64,000 nucleotides of DNA from Cordia subcordata (GCA_028554755.1 JAPTOF010000001.1:6120501-6184500), one strand, 5' to 3'; shown: positions 24,299-35,955, numbered from the stretch's first letter. Translations and numbers: made by a program. The notes: generated by a model from the sequence alone, not told the origin.

Positions 24299-25300
24299 GT
24301 TAGTAAATAAATAGTTGTGGAATAATGAACAAATATTCAGTGAATAAATAGTTGTTAGATAGTGAATAAATAGTTGTGACGTAATAAACAAATATTTGAT
24401 GTATATATGAAAGCCATTGAACAAATAACTGTGGGGTAGTGAACAAATAGTTGTGGTGTAATAAACAAATATTTGATGTATATATAAAAGTCAGTGAATA
24501 AATAGTTGTGAGATAATGAACAAATAGTTGTGGTATAATAAACAAATATTTGATGTATATATAAAAGTTAGTGAACAAATAATTGTGAGATCATGAACAA
24601 ATAGTTGTAGAATAATGAATAAATAGTTTTAGTAGTGTCGGCATAGGAGAAGACGATTCCTAGCCTTTCGATTGAATCGATAGTTCCACTACCCGGCATA
24701 AAGGAATAGATTTGATTCCAGGTTGGACGGCAAAAAGCAGGAAGGGGGGGGCATCTCCTCCAATCATGCCAGCCAAGTGGTAAAGAGAAGTAAATATAAA
24801 GCTTTGGATGGAAAGCGTCTAAGAAAGATAGAATATTGGACCGGGTTGAAGGGCTGAACCAAGCATGTCGGAAATGTTGGCTAATGCACTCTTTTTCCTC
24901 CTATAATCTTGATCTCCATGGTAGGGAACATGTCTAGGGAACGAGGAAGAAATTGATAATCCACCTAAGGTCTGTATATTCCACTTACGCTTAAGTGTCA
25001 GTATAACTTGAAGGCCTCCATTTCCATTTCCACTATGGAGAAGCTGTTGATAGCTCTATTCTTGCTCTCAGTCTCCAAAGGAGGGAGGGTGCCCTTAGTT
25101 GTACTAGCCTTTTTAGTATGATCACATAGAGAAAGTCTATTGCGCGAAAATGCTTTTTCTTGCTTTCTTTCGGTTGGAAGTCGTGACGTAATGAACAAAT
25201 ATTTGATATATATATAAGAATTAGTGAACAAATTAGCTATACAGTAATGAACAAATAGTTGTGAGATAATAAATAAATAGTTAGTGAACAAACATTTACT
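24250..25300. repeat. AT-rich minisatellite, about 77-bp period, split by an insertion
   Basis: Repeated AATAAACAAATATTTGATG, TGAACAAATAGTTGTG and related sentences. The unit anchor recurs at 24381, 24458 and 24535, a 77-bp period, with looser copies before and after. The array resumes at about 25182 (TGACGTAATGAACAAATATT) after about 550 bp of unrelated sequence. The long minus-strand frames here only reflect the repeat, since its period is not a multiple of three and few stops occur. Confidence 0.8.
24633..25181. other. Probable NUMT (mitochondrial DNA insertion) inside the minisatellite
   Basis: About 550 bp with markedly higher GC and a different style from all surrounding DNA, with sharp junctions to the minisatellite on both sides. 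Phrases such as CCTAGCCTTTCGATTGAATC and TTGCTTTCTTTCGGTTGGAA are typical in style of plant mitochondrial intergenic DNA. No intact gene is seen. The organellar source is my recognition from style and is not proven; another foreign or captured fragment is possible. Confidence 0.5.
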
Positions 25301-27117
25301 GTACGTAAATAATAACGTGTAATGTTGATTCACGTGCTGCTGTCGAGTTGTTTGTTCCAAGATCCAGACGGTATCGGGTCTAGTGGTTCTTTGCCCACCA
25401 CACCCTAATAATTATTATTATTTTTTATCTGACAGCCTGAGAGATTTAGGGCTGAGATTTTCTTAATTAAACAAAAAAAGAGTGAGGTTGATGTTGATTG
25501 AATTGTATTTTATTGTCCAATTTCTAAGGGTTAGATATGGAGACACAAGCGCATAAAGTACAATAAGACAAAGGCCTTTGCTCACGCTCTGTCTTTCTCA
25601 ATCTTTCTTTCTTAACATGTGTAGGAATTGAGAGATCGTCCACTGAATTTTTGAAGGCCGACAATTGATAGAGGGGCTGACGTTTATTCACGCTTGGGTT
25701 TCGATCCTTTTTTTTAATATTTAATTATAAATTATAATAATATAGGTCATATATATTTTTTTAACGAGATAATATATTTTAAATTTTATAGATTCGAATG
25801 AATTTTAAAACAATTAAATGAAAGAGTCCGTTGAATGAAAGAGTCTGTTTGCCTTTTATTTTCTTCAAGTTGCTTATAAAAAATAGATGTGGATTATGGC
25901 TTGTTTTGGAGAAACTCATTTTAGATCTGAAATTTGACAAGTGCCTGATCTGTAATAAGATTGTCGTTTCCTTTGCAATTATTATTAGCCTAAACAAAAA
26001 TTCTGTCATAAGTTAGTTGGATTATAATGTCTTTAATTTTGAGTCATGGTACTATAATTTTATAATTAAATAGCACATTATAATTTTATATTTAAATAGT
26101 AAATTATAATATATAAATACAAATTATTTTTATCTTTAATCTTTTTGAATTTATAAATTTTTAATTTTAAATTTTTTAATATTGTGAGGTCAAATCATAA
26201 AATAAGTGTCTTCAAATAAGTCATAGTAAACACAATATTAGTAACTTTTGATGCTGTAAGCAAATGAGACATGTTTGACATTGGATATCATACGCTTGTA
26301 AGCTGCATACATGTTTGGTAAATACGCATTTGTAAGTAGTATTGTTAGTTAAAATCACTTAAAAAACCTTTGATTCGGATAAGAGATTGTTTTCTATTTA
26401 AAAGGTAGAGATATCTTTTTATTTGATCAAATTACTTTAAATAACACAGATAAAAAAAAAAAAAAGTAAGGAGAGTGTTTTTTGTTTGTCTTATAAATAA
26501 ATAAAATTTACTTATAAACAAATTTTTGAAATAAGTATAAGTTCCTTTTTTGGTGCTTCTAATATAAGCAAATTTGATCACCTTATAAGCAAAATTACAC
26601 GGCCTTTAAGGTGCGTCTGACTAGCAAATGGCGTCCATCTTGGAGTCTGGAGAAGTAAATAGTTTTTTTCTTTTTGTTTTCGTCAAAGATGGCATGCATG
26701 GAGCTTAGAGGGCAAGTCAAAAAGAGCGACGCCTAGTGACAAGTTTCGGCCTTTCATGGGGAGGATATGTAAGTGCACCACTAGCAAATATGTGATAAGT
26801 TTGTATATTAATTAATTAACAAGATCTTAAAGCTTGTTTTGATTCATCGAGTGAAAAGCTTTCCATTAACACTCACACACACAAACAAGAGAAGCTAAGA
26901 TTTAAAAACTTGCTATAGTACTATGGGATGCGTAGAATAATATCAGGAAACAAAACCAATGTATTCCTTTCTAACGCATTGATTTGTTCAAAAAAAGAGA
27001 TTAATATTTCGTTTAGTCTCTGGCCTCTAATTTTTTTAATAATTGAGTTTTTTATTTTTAAAATATGATAAATTAATCTCCTACTTTTTAAATTTATGAT
27101 GACATTAGGGTTCGTTT

Positions 27118-27332
27118 AAATTGACTTGTTTCAAAAATAATTTTTAGTAACTTTTTTAAAAAATAATTTTTTGAGAAGTTAAAAATTTTAACTTCTAAAA
27201 AAAGTTGTATTTGAGTTTCTTTAGAGTTTTAGCTTTTGAAAAAGTCAAGCTAAATAGTTATTGCAATAATAATATTATTTAAGAGGGAAAAATATTTTTT
27301 TTTCCTTAAAAGAAGCTAGCCTAAACAAGCCT
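27118..27332. mobile_element. PIF/Harbinger-like MITE in unit D
   Basis: About 215 bp with imperfect terminal repeats (left GGGTTCGTTTAAA; right end complement AGGCTTGTTTAGG) and TTA on both sides (27115-27117 and 27333-27335). Unit E has uninterrupted homologous sequence at about 34878-34890, an empty site. Confidence 0.7.
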
Positions 27333-27953
27333 TTAATTCTTAAGTCAAAATTTTTCAAAAAAAAAAAGCAATTTGAGCAATTCAAAAAATCAAAACATAC
27401 AAAATTCTTTCTATTTTGTATCGATCCAACCCAATTATGTGTCCACAAATCATTAATATTCCACATGTGTGTCACGTGTGCAAATTGTTAATTTTATAAG
27501 GATCTTATATCTAGAGACAAATGACATCATAAATTGCAAACATAAAGGATTAATTTGTCATATTTTAAAATTATAAAATTTAATTTAAAAAATAAAATCA
27601 AATAACAAAAGGTTAAATGGATCATTAACCCTCACAAAAAGCCAGCGCACACATTACAGTTTGGAGTATTATAATACGAAGTACTCCTCAATGACGGATA
27701 ACTTGATTGCAAAAGCGACTAAAACAACTTTTTGACCTCTCCACAACGTTAAACAAATTGAAGTCTGAGATATGTACTAGAGTTGGTTTTGAATAAAAGA
27801 ATATGAGAGACAAAAATCATCTGACAGATCCTCTTTTTATCTAAGTGGAAGAGCAATTTGCCTATAAAAATAATTAACCCCATGATTTTAATTTCTTTAT
27901 TTATCTCCACGAGTGGCTGTGGTAAAGCTCTTTGAAATGGAGATGTTTATGCT

Positions 27954-27978
27954 TACCAAAAATGGAAATATTCCCATG
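27954..27978 (+). promoter_or_regulatory. Conserved CArG-plus-palindrome block, CEP unit D
   Basis: TACCAAAAATGGAAATATTC then CCATG, identical to unit A. It is now about 2.0 kb from the copy D ATG because of the 1.4-kb insertion at 28380-29757. Confidence 0.5.
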
Positions 27979-28379
27979 TCTTTGCTCCTTCATCATTACA
28001 CAAATATCTTACCAGCACTACTATCATCAGGTACGTCAACCTTGACTAAGAACTTTTTGTTGTTGATAAATTAAAAAGAGGGGTAAATGACTTATTCAGA
28101 TCCCTTATTCTTGACTCTAGCTTTAACAATAAAGTTTTTGTTTTTCCATATACGCAATTCAATTTCTTTTTTTTAAAATTTGTGACGTCATTAATCCTAA
28201 ATTCAAAAAAATCATTATTAGGATTAGTGGGGTCACAAATTATAAAAAATAAAGACATAACGGTGTTATGAATTACAAATATAAGAGATCAAATTGTGGC
28301 TTTTTAAAAATAGAAAAACTTAACTATTAAAAAAGTCAAAGATATAGAATCAAGTAAGTCATTTAACTATTAAAAAAAG

Positions 28380-29757
28380 GATAAAAGATTTCCGAGGCCA
28401 CTAAATTATTTGGCTAGTAATATTTTGGTTATTCAACTATTTTTAGATTCAAAAGGACCATTAGTTTTATTAAAAAGGTCCTATTTTGGCCACTCAACTA
28501 TTTTGGGATCCAAAAGGACCCTTAGTTTTATCAAATGGTCCTATTTTGATCATATCATATGTTAGGCACACAATTTTACAAGGGTAAAATGGTCAATAAA
28601 TCAAAAATAACTAAAAAAAAAAAAAGTTGCTAAATTGTTTCTTGTGTGCACTTTTACTCCCAAACGCTCAATTCCTTTCAATTATCCTTAAATAAAAAAT
28701 TTTAAAAATTATTTAAAATTTTTCTTTTTTTTTCAAAAACTAAAGAGTTCATCAAATTTGTTTTGAATTTCTCGTGCTTGCCTTCAATATAAATAAAATC
28801 TTCTAAACTTCTATTACTTTTTTTTTTAAAACTATAACTTTAAAAAAAATATGTAAAAGGAATCTTAATTTTTAAAAATTTTTAATACCTTTAATTTTAA
28901 TACTCTTCTATTCACGATGATCAACCTACCTTTTTGAGCCCGATGTCCTTAATAAAAAGATAGATACTGAGAATTTAATTTAAAAATAAATAAATAAAAC
29001 ATGAATTTTGTTAATTTGCAGTAAAACTTTGCAAATGTGCTCTACAAGTTTTCATTATTTTGAAAATGCTATGTGATTATTTTATTGGTCTGTAAAGTTA
29101 ATGTTATATGTTTTGTTTTGTCTTTTTAAAATTTAAATTTATTCACTTTATCCTTTATTTAAACACAAAATATGGAATGATAAATAATCATTTACAATTT
29201 TAAAGTAGATCACCTGGTGAATTTTTCACATTATTATCTTCAAAGATTCCAAATTATATACAATAACAATAATTTATTAAATACAGAGGAGTCATTTGGG
29301 ACACACCTTGGAGCTCCACTCATATTCACATATTTGAATATATATATATATATATATATATAAACCTTTAGGGCCAAAAGTTAAAAAAGGAAAAATAATT
29401 GAGGTGTAGAATAATGAAATAATGAAGTAAAATAAAAAATTATAGATAATTTTTAAGATTTTTTAAGGACAATAAAAAAAATTAAGTGGCTGGGAACAAA
29501 AGTGCACACAAGAAATAGTTTAACAATTGTTTTTCTAGTTATTTTTGATTAATTAACCATTTTACCCTTGTAAAAATATGTGCCTATCACATGACATAGG
29601 ACCATTTGATAAAACTAATGGTCCTTTTAAATTCAAAAATAGTTCAATGGCCAAAATAGAACTTTTGATAAAATTAATGATTCTTTTGAATCTAAAAATA
29701 CTTGAGTTGTCAAAATATAACTAAACAAATAATTTAGTCGCCTCTAAAATCTTTTAC
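28380..29757. mobile_element. Long terminal-inverted-repeat element (MULE/foldback-like)
   Basis: About 1.38 kb bounded by inverted arms of roughly 275 bp or more. The left arm has AAAAGATTTCCGAGGC, ACTAAATTATTTG, AAAAGGACCATTAGTTTTAT and ACAAGGGTAAAATGGT, ending CTTGTGTGCACTTTT. The right arm is the complement in the same order (from AAAAGTGCACACAAG to GCCTCTAAAATCTTTTAC). The interior is AT-rich with no transposase frame. The long inverted arms suggest a Mutator-like or foldback class. I could not define a target duplication. Unit E lacks it at TTAAAAAACACCCC near 35920, so it inserted after the D/E duplication. Confidence 0.8.
29338..29361. repeat. (AT)n microsatellite
   Basis: A short TA run in the interior of the long inverted-repeat element. 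Confidence 0.85.
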
Positions 29758-29791
29758 ACCCCCACAATGTGCATGTGGGAGTTGAATATGG

Positions 29792-29807
29792 TTTCCAAAT
29801 AGCAGCC
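29792..29807 (+). promoter_or_regulatory. Core promoter remnant of CEP unit D
   Basis: TTTCCAAATAGCAGCC is aligned with TTTAAATAGCAGCC of units C and E. The TATA-like TTTAAAT has become TTCCAAAT, which may weaken it. Confidence 0.4.
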
Positions 29808-29954
29808 TTGCTCGATCATGGCAAGCATCAGTTTTCATTTCTTCCAAGAATAGTGTTGTGTTTGAGTTGAAAAGTCCCAAGTCTTGATTTTCGCTATCAA
29901 ATCTTCTGCACTTTAGCTTCCCAACTGTATCTCTCTGTTCCTTGAGTAATTTCC

Positions 29955-30305
29955 ATGGCTTCAAATCAGAAGCTTCGTGTGCTGGCCTTGTTCTATCTAT
30001 TCCTCTCGGCAGCTCTGCTGCAGCACTTTCAGTTTACAGCATCAAGGCCTGCAAAACCCTACCCACACGCCCTTCCGGTCATGATCGTCGTCAGACAAAA
30101 ACCTCCATCCACAAACAGTGCAGTCTTCTATCGTTACAAGAAGGTGGACTCCGACGATGATGCTATTAATTACAGACCAACCAGGCCAGGACAGCCCTGG
30201 GATGGGACAGACAACTCCGCTGAGCAGGGAATAGCTCAAGTAATTGTCCTCGTGAAAAAAAAAAAAAAAACTCAAGTAATTGAAATTATTCCTGACAACG
30301 GATAA
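29955..30305 (+). pseudogene. Decayed CEP precursor, copy D (frameshifted CEP domain)
   Basis: An open frame of 116 codons begins like the other copies (MASNQKLRVL, a signal peptide to about residue 29, then SRPAKPYPH). The CEP domain starts normally as YRPTRPG at residues 73-79, but then reads QPWDGTDNS instead of HSPGMGN. Compared with copy E, GGCCATAGCCC has become GGACAGCCC, a 2-nt loss near 30193, which shifts the frame. The shifted frame runs past the old stop and through a poly-A tract (a KKKKK run), giving a tail unlike any CEP. A normal peptide cannot be released, so I call it a pseudogene. Use as a novel precursor is possible but unsupported. Confidence 0.8.
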
Positions 30306-31227
30306 TCTGAATTCAAATAAATCCCATAAAAGGAGGGTTCAGTAGCGGGTAGGGGTGTGATGAGGAAAAAAAAAAAAAAAAGGAACAGTTAATCTCATCT
30401 TTGCTGCTGCTTTAGTGGTTCATGCGATGGATGAATAAATCATGTCTAGCTAGGAGAAGACTCTTTCGGTCTTGTAGAATATTCTTTAGTTATATTTCCG
30501 TCTTGTAAGATTTCATCTTCGTGTTTGTGATGGCTCAATGGTTTGAAGTATTATATTGCATGCATGCGGGAAGCTACTATTCCTTTCCGTTCGTTTTCTT
30601 GAAGTAATGGACTTTCTATTGACTATTCTGTTGTTTGCCAAGGCTCCGTTTGTCAGATAGGATACCGTGCACTGAAGGCATGCTATACCATATACCCACC
30701 AACTATTATGCACCCAAAAAATTGTGCCTCTTATACTTTCAAAAAGAAATCACACAATGGTGCATTCACAATTTCATTATTATATGTTTAAAACTTTTGA
30801 CTATTTACAGATCTCATATTATATATTTACGATTTTAACACTCTATATTGAAAACTTTTAAGTGTTCACAATTTAGTTATTCACTGCCCTTATATTTTAG
30901 GTTCAAAATTTTTATATTATACATTCACAATGACAAACTATCTATTCATAACTCTTTAAGATACGTTCACAACTTGTAAATATTACGTGTAAATGTACTG
31001 TTTGCATCTTGCAACCTCAAGGGAAAAAAAAGAACCTTAAGACCTCACTTTAATCATCACAGTATTCAGCCAAAATCAATTAAGCACCTAGCTAGACTCT
31101 ATTATGCAATATTTAAAACAGAGAATACAAGTCTCAAGACCTTAACAAGAAATTTTTGAAAAAATAAAAAGCAAAAAAAAAAAACAGATGAAATCACCAA
31201 AATGTGGACTCCTTCACGAAAAGACGA

Positions 31228-32000
31228 AGGCACTGTTCAGCAACGGTATTTCAACTAGTATTTAGTGTTTTGACTTGGTCAATCCACTATCTCCTCCTAT
31301 TTTTGTTATTCGGTAAAATAGTATTTTAAGTAGTATTTTTGGTTGAAATAGTGTTTGAAGTAGTGTTTCTGAAATGTTAATATTATTGACGTTTCAGGTA
31401 GTGGATAGTGTTTCATTTTTTTATTTTGGCAATTTTACCCTCTTGTCATTATTTTTTGGCAATTCTATCTACTATACAATCTCTTTCTACATTTTTATAT
31501 TTTCTTTCATAAGTATAAATATAAAATAACATAAAAAGTAATTTTAAATTTTATCTATATCAAAATATACTAAAAAAGTGTAAGTCTTATTCATCCACAA
31601 AATAAATCTTTGATCAATTAAAAAATATTTCTACAATAATAACATTTATTCTAATATTAATAAAATATATTTATCAAAAGTAATTTTATTATACTTTAAT
31701 AATCAAATGTTATTATAAGAAACATATATGTTATTATGAAATAAATTATCTCATTTCAGTAATAGTAATAATAATTATATTTATCATAACATAATAACAT
31801 AATACCAATGCCTTTTTATGTCATTTTACATTCATCAATTAATCAAACAACTAATTTTATCGAACATATATTATTTAATCAGCTAATCAAATAGCTATCC
31901 GCTAACAACTAAAAAACAACAGCTATCAGTTACTCAAACCACTATTTACTATTTAAATAGCTGTCAGCTATTTTAATAGTTAATTTTGCCGATCAAACCC
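31228..32000. repeat. Interspersed repeat, copy 2 (inverted relative to copy 1)
   Basis: The reverse complement of 10651-11663 over most of its length. It includes AAATAGTGTTTGAAGTAGTG near the left and GGCAAAATTA near the right when read on the minus strand. It is shorter than copy 1. Confidence 0.6.
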
Positions 32001-32253
32001 GAAATGACCAAAAAAAAAAAGGACAGAAAAAAGCCACCATGGGTGATGGCTTTGGCTTTTTAACTCCACATGCTTTATTGGGTCTCATTTAACTCCTTCT
32101 CACTTGGATAATAATAGTATAGCGTTTATTTACTTATTTTTTAAAATTATATAGGAGAGTGATAGAAAAACTGAAGGATGGGAAAGGAAGAGATTTAATG
32201 GAGAGGGAGAGACAATAGAGAAGATCAGTCAATGAGAAGGGTAGAGAGAAGAA

Positions 32254-32346
32254 AAAAATCTTGTTGTGTCCTGATTTGATCTGATCTTCACGTTTCTTTA
32301 AAAAATCTTGTTGTGTCCTGATTTGATCTGATCTTCACGTTTCTTT
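32254..32346. repeat. 47-bp tandem duplication
   Basis: Two identical units (TCTTGTTGTGTCCTGATTTG and onward to CACGTTTCTTT), 47 bp apart. Confidence 0.9.
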
Positions 32347-32707
32347 TTAAAGGCACGTGTGCAACAACTAAAAAGAGGTGTGTAATGCTAAATGAATATA
32401 TGGGATGGAAAATGTATAGTAAAATTTCCCTCCGTTTGTTTGCAGGAAACTAGCTTGTTGGGCGGAAAATGTTGTCTTATAAAAGGCAATTTTTTGTGTT
32501 TGGTTTTTATACTAAAAATAATTTTTTTAGTATTTGATTGTCGCACTCAGACAACATTTTAAATAAGAAATTGTGAGGCTTCGTCTTGGTGCTTTTATTT
32601 TCCATTTTGAAGGAAATAAATCAAAGACTCCATAATGCTATGGCTTCAACTGAGGAGCAGATTTTTGGTAACATTGAGTTTGATGTTGGGGAAAAGCTGT
32701 ATAAACT

Positions 32708-33274
32708 AAGGCTTCATTTGTTTTATAGAAAATAACTTGTTTTAGAAAATGTTTTTTGTTGTTTGGTTGTCAAAATAAAAATTAATTAGAAATAATTTTT
32801 AATGACACCAAAAAATATATTTATATGCGCTGGTGAGAGGCGAGCCCCCCAGGCCCTAGCCTCTGCCCCCAGTCCCAGGCTTCGGCCCCTCGTCTCAACC
32901 TCGAGGCCGAGGGTACAAGGGATCAGACTGTAGGGTCTCAGGGACAAAGGGTCGGGGTCAGGGCCAAGGCACTAGGGTCCAGGGCCGGGCACTAAGCCTG
33001 GGGCGCTAGCCCAGGGGACAAGAGATTGGGGGGCAGGTGTGGGGCAGGGGGGTTGGGTTGGGGCCTGAGGGTAGAGAAATTTGATAATTTTGTAAAAAAT
33101 GTTTTCTTGTTTTAGAAAATAAAACATTTGTTATAAAAATTATCTTATTTTTCATTGATGAAAAAATTGTTTTTTGTTGACTTTTTCATTTTTAACAACT
33201 AAACACCAAACAATGTAAAAAAACATTTTCCAAACATTTTTCTGAAAAATGTTTCTGCGAAACAAATGGAGCAT
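32708..33274. mobile_element. MITE with GC-rich core (hAT-like ends)
   Basis: Terminal sequences AAGGCTTCATTTGTTT and, complemented at the right, AATGCTCCATTTGTTT. Both arms continue as inverted AT-rich text (GAAAATGTTTT repeats). The centre (32825-33075) is about 250 bp of G/C-rich, partly repetitive sequence (AGGCCCTAGCC, GGGTCAGGGCCAAGG). A second element of similar design is at 36639-37222. hAT affinity is a guess from terminal style; no clear target duplication was found. Confidence 0.5.
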
Positions 33275-35506
33275 TAGAAAAATCAAGAAAAACCTTTTGA
33301 GTACAACTTTTTTTTCCCCGTCGATGGAATATAAATGCAACTAGATTGCAGTAGGATCGATGCAAAGACTCCCATTGTAAATATTTCAATTTTTGTGAAA
33401 TGAAATTATCATACTTGCTTAGTTAAAAAAAATTAATTGAAAGAGTCTATTTGCTTTTCTTTTTTTAAGTTGCTTATAAATAATTGATATCATCTAAAAC
33501 TATTTCGAATAGATTTATCTTAGATCTTAAATTTAATAAGTATTTAATATAATTATCTGTTTCCTTTGCAATTATTATTAGTCTAAACAATAATGTCGTC
33601 ATAAGTTAATTAATTAATAATAATACCTGCAATTTTGAGTCATGATATATAATTTTATGATTAAATAGTAAATTATAAAATATAAAATACAAATTGTTGT
33701 ATATTTTTAACTTTTATGACTTTATAAATTTTCACTTTTGTAATTATCTAAATTTGATCTTTTAAAGTTTTAAGTTTTTCACTTTTTTGAATTTTCAATT
33801 TCTTAATTTAAACTATAAATTTATATTTCTTAAATCTTAATTTTTTATTTTTAATAATTTATATTAAATCTTTAATCTTTATAATTTTTAAAATTTTTAT
33901 TTTTATTTTTAATTGAAACTATTATATGGAGCACAAATTTCTATGTGCGTGTGTGTATGTGTATGTATTAAAATACCTAACATGTGTCGACTACAATTAT
34001 AAGATATATTCATCCTAAACTCATTTTATTTTCTGTAACTGCAAATATGATATTTTATAAAAGGTAACTTTACAATATTCTTAATATAAGTGATTAAATA
34101 AGATAAGTATCTTAAAATAAGTTAATAGTAAACACAACATTAGTAGCTTTTTATACTTATAAGCAAATGACAAACAAGTAATAGAAGCATTTAGATATTA
34201 TATGCTTGTTAACTATATACATGTTTGGCAAATATGCAGTTATAAGTTGTATCCTTAGGTAAAATGACTAGCTAGAGAAGACATTTTATTCAAATAAGGA
34301 GATCGCTGCATTTTGTGTTTAAGAGGTAGAAATATCTTAGCAAGTTGATCAAATTACTTTGTAGAAAACAGGTAAAGAAAGTAAGGTCAATACTTTTTTA
34401 TTTGCTTATAATAATCAAATAAAATTTACCTATAAACAAATTTTATGAAGCACATAAGCAAATTTGATCACCTTATAACTTATAAGCAAAGTCAAACACC
34501 CTCTGAAGGTGCGTCTTGAGTAGCAAATGACGTCCGTCTTGGAGAAGTAAGTGCACCACTAGCATATATATGATAAGTTTGTATATTAATTAATTAACAA
34601 GATCTTAAAGCTTGTTTCGATTCAGCGAGTGAAAAGCTTTCGATTAACACACGCACGCACATGGGAAGTTGAGATTTAAAAACTTGCTATAGGACTATAT
34701 GGGGGTGCATAGAATAATATTAGGAAAAAAAAAATGTATTCTTTTCTCACTCATTCATTTGTGTCCAAAAAGAGATTAGTATTTTGTTTAGGTTCTCCTC
34801 TCTAAATTTTTTGATAATTAAATTCCTTATTTTTACAATACAATTAGTTAATTCTTTATTTTTTGAATTTGTGAATCTATTAGTTCTCGAGTAAAAATTG
34901 TCAAAAAATAAACAATTTGAACAATCCAAAAAAGTCGGCACATACAAAATTCTTCCCATTTTGAACTTACTCGACTCAATCGTATGTCCACAAATCATTA
35001 ATCTCCGTTTATGTCACGCGTGTAAATTGTTAACTTTTTAAAGATTTCATACCTGAAGACTAATGAGGTTGAAAATTATAAACAGAAGGAACTGATTTGT
35101 TACAATCTAAATTTTTAATATAAAATTCAAATTTCAAAAAGTTAAATGTAAAGGATCAAATAAATCATTAACCCTCATAAAAAGTCATCCCAGACATTAC
35201 AGTTTTAAGTATTATAATATGAACTCCTCAATGACATACAATAACTTGATTGCGAAAACGACTAAACCAATTTTTTTATTTCTCCCCAGCACTAAACAAA
35301 TTAAAGTCTGACATATGTCATAGAGTTGGTTTGGAATAAAAGAAGATGAGACAAAAATCATCGGACAGATCCTCTTATTATCCAAGTGGAAGGGCAATTT
35401 GCTCACAAAAATAATCAAGCCCATCATTTTAATTTCTATATTTATCTAAATGAGAATTTCCATGAGTGGCTGTGGTAAAGCTCTTTGAAATGGAGGTGTT
35501 TATCCT

Positions 35507-35531
35507 TTCCAAAAATGGGAATATTCCCATG
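35507..35531 (+). promoter_or_regulatory. Conserved CArG-plus-palindrome block, CEP unit E
   Basis: TTCCAAAAATGGGAATATTC then CCATG. The CArG core is intact. One A-to-G change makes ATGGGAATATTCCCAT a perfect 16-bp palindrome. The centre, GAATATTC, now fits the PHR1-binding P1BS consensus GNATATNC, which the other copies miss by one base. It is 469 bp upstream of the ATG. Confidence 0.5.
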
Positions 35532-35955
35532 TTTTGCTGATTTGCTCCTTTATCATTACACTAATATCTTACCAGCACTATCATCATGTGCGTCAACCTT
35601 ACTAACTTTTCTTGTTCATAATTAAGAAGGGTAAATGACTTATTCAGATCCCATATTTTAACAATAAAGTTTTTGATATTGAATATGTGACAATTCAATT
35701 CTTTATTTTTATATGATTTATAACGTTATTCATCCTGTATTTGGAAAATGTCAAAAATATAAGAACATTAAGATTATTCTAATTATATATTATAAAAATA
35801 AGAGACTGATAGTGTCATAAATTCTAAAAAAATTATTAAATTATTACTTTTTAAAAATAAAAGACGTAGTTGTCGAAAAAAACCAAAGATTTAGAATAAA
35901 ATAAGTTATTTTCCCATTAAAAAACACCCCACAAAGTGTGGGACTTGAGGATGGT

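Larger units (their letters stand above)
25800..30640 (+). repeat. Segmental duplication unit D (CEP copy D)
   Basis: It aligns with unit E (33400-36610) over shared landmarks: TTTTTTAAGTTGCTTATAAA-type text, AGTGCACCACTAGCA followed by TTAATTAATTAACAAGATCT, then ACAAAATTCTT, the GACAAAAATCATC block, the CArG block, the core promoter, the coding region and the 3' region. Unit D is longer because it has gained a Harbinger-like MITE and a 1.4-kb long-inverted-repeat element, both missing from E. Confidence 0.8.
30641..33399. other. Gene-free spacer between CEP units D and E
   Basis: AT-rich. It holds a dispersed repeat (31228-32000), a 47-bp duplication and a MITE with a GC-rich core, listed separately. 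Positions 30740-30990 have repeated TTCACAA text. No gene is supported. Confidence 0.45.

Noticed and set aside
24250..24630. CRISPR-like regular repeats
   Set aside because: The repeats are diverged, AT-rich and contiguous, without unique spacers, in a plant nuclear genome. They are a minisatellite.
24065..25360. Repetitive Tyr/Ile/Phe-rich proteins on the minus strand
   Set aside because: They are translations of the 77-bp minisatellite and the adjacent insertion, with no domain and no splice logic.
32825..33075. CpG-island-like promoter
   Set aside because: The GC-rich block is the core of a MITE with inverted arms, and no gene follows.
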